Below are positions 5,918 to 6,244 of a DNA stretch of 6,244 bases, piece by piece. The translations under genes were made by a program, and so were the position numbers. The notes beneath the pieces were generated by a model. It was given only the letters and a program-made list of their open reading frames with translations. It searched no databases and had not been told where the DNA came from. The stretch is from contig SOKG01000166.1 in NCBI GenBank assembly GCA_004376205.1, forward strand, positions 1-6,244. The letters run 5' to 3'. This stretch comes from Dehalococcoidia bacterium. Its GTDB lineage: Bacteria > Chloroflexota > Dehalococcoidia > SZUA-161. The number at the start of each line of letters is the position of its first letter. The first letter of the stretch is position 1.

Positions 5918-6244
5918 ATGGATTTTCGGTTTAGCGAGCAAGAAGAGGCATTTCGAAGAGAGGTCGATGAGTTCATACGGAGGGAACTCCCTGCTAACTG
6001 GACGGAGGAAAGTCTGCACTGGCCAGGCGGGTACGGCGCAATTCCAGACCTGGAGGAGATCACGCCCGCCGCTGAGAGGTTCCGGCACCGGTTGGCGGAG
6101 AAGGGCTGGCTTGCCATCTCATGGCCCGAGGAATACGGCGGTGCAGGACGCTCACATATTGAACAGGCCATCTTCTACGAACGCATGAGCTACCACAGGG
6201 CGCCTATCGCTGACATCGGCGTGCTAATCTCGGGCCCTTCGATT
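5918..6244 (+). CDS. Second acyl-CoA dehydrogenase, N-terminal part (cut by right edge)
   Basis: From ATG 5918 the frame stays open for 109 codons to the last base, beginning MDFRFSEQEEAFRREVDEF. It continues with the conserved EKGWLAISWPEEYGG and YERMSYHRAPIADIG segments of the dehydrogenase N-terminal helical domain, aligning with the same positions of the gene just upstream (QKGWLAPAYPKEYGG, and LNYNRAPVSIE). It has a longer insert around residues 34-50 (LHWPGGYGAIPDLEEIT). In-frame sequence upstream reaches a TAG at 5900-5902 with no other start, so the ATG is the only sensible choice. The ribosome-binding site is weak (AGGA at 5901-5904, 13 bases away), suggesting coupled translation from the upstream gene. 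The catalytic and flavin-binding parts lie beyond the edge, so whether this is the catalytic or the supporting subunit of a heteromer cannot be judged. Confidence 0.92.
   Translation, partial: MDFRFSEQEEAFRREVDEFIRRELPANWTEESLHWPGGYGAIPDLEEITPAAERFRHRLAEKGWLAISWPEEYGGAGRSHIEQAIFYERMSYHRAPIADIGVLISGPSI

Noticed and set aside
5610..6188. 192-codon + strand frame overlapping both dehydrogenase genes
   Set aside because: It runs out of frame through the end of one well-supported dehydrogenase and the start of the next; the composition is typical of a shadow frame.

Overview
The window looks like an interior slice of one bacterial (or possibly archaeal) acyl-CoA catabolism operon. Seven genes all read on the + strand. 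The first is cut by the left edge and the last by the right edge. The six gaps between them are 13, 58, 10, 15, 26 and 22 bases. I see no terminator, internal promoter, RNA gene, mobile element, repeat array or CRISPR. Base composition is moderately GC-rich by eye, and four of the six visible stop codons are TAG. Protein style and gene mix would fit an anaerobic or subsurface lineage such as Chloroflexota (Dehalococcoidia-like) or Desulfobacterota. That assignment is inference, because no phylogenetic marker is present.

Layout: (1) the C-terminal part of an SCP2-type thiolase-fold protein, 2-856; (2) a DUF35 zinc-ribbon/OB-fold partner, 870-1376; (3) a biotin-dependent acyl-CoA carboxylase carboxyltransferase subunit, 1435-3006; (4) a crotonase-superfamily protein, 3017-3802; (5) a DUF849/BKACE beta-keto acid cleavage enzyme, 3818-4675; (6) an acyl-CoA dehydrogenase, 4702-5895; (7) the N-terminus of a second, paralogous acyl-CoA dehydrogenase, 5918-6244.

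Read together, the genes could oxidise an unusual (branched, cyclic or carboxylated) acyl-CoA. A probably heteromeric dehydrogenase would introduce a double bond. A carboxylase and a crotonase-fold enzyme would modify the chain. Carbon-carbon bonds would then be broken by a thiolase-fold/DUF35 lyase and by BKACE, which transfers CoA between a beta-keto acid and acetyl-CoA. No substrate can be read from the sequence. The dehydrogenase pair plus thiolase-like/DUF35 module recalls the mycobacterial steroid side-chain (FadE28-FadE29, ChsH2, Ltp2) logic. The carboxylase plus crotonase recalls the leucine/terpene (Liu/Atu) pathways.

The main points for a second look are these. The thiolase lacks several canonical catalytic residues (Tyr in the HDCF-type motif, Asn in place of the GHP histidine). 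The crotonase lacks the first hydratase glutamate (Gly115). The unusual BKACE plus carboxylase combination has no recognisable substrate. The 58-base gap before the carboxyltransferase carries two Shine-Dalgarno sequences and a possible tiny overlapping leader ORF.
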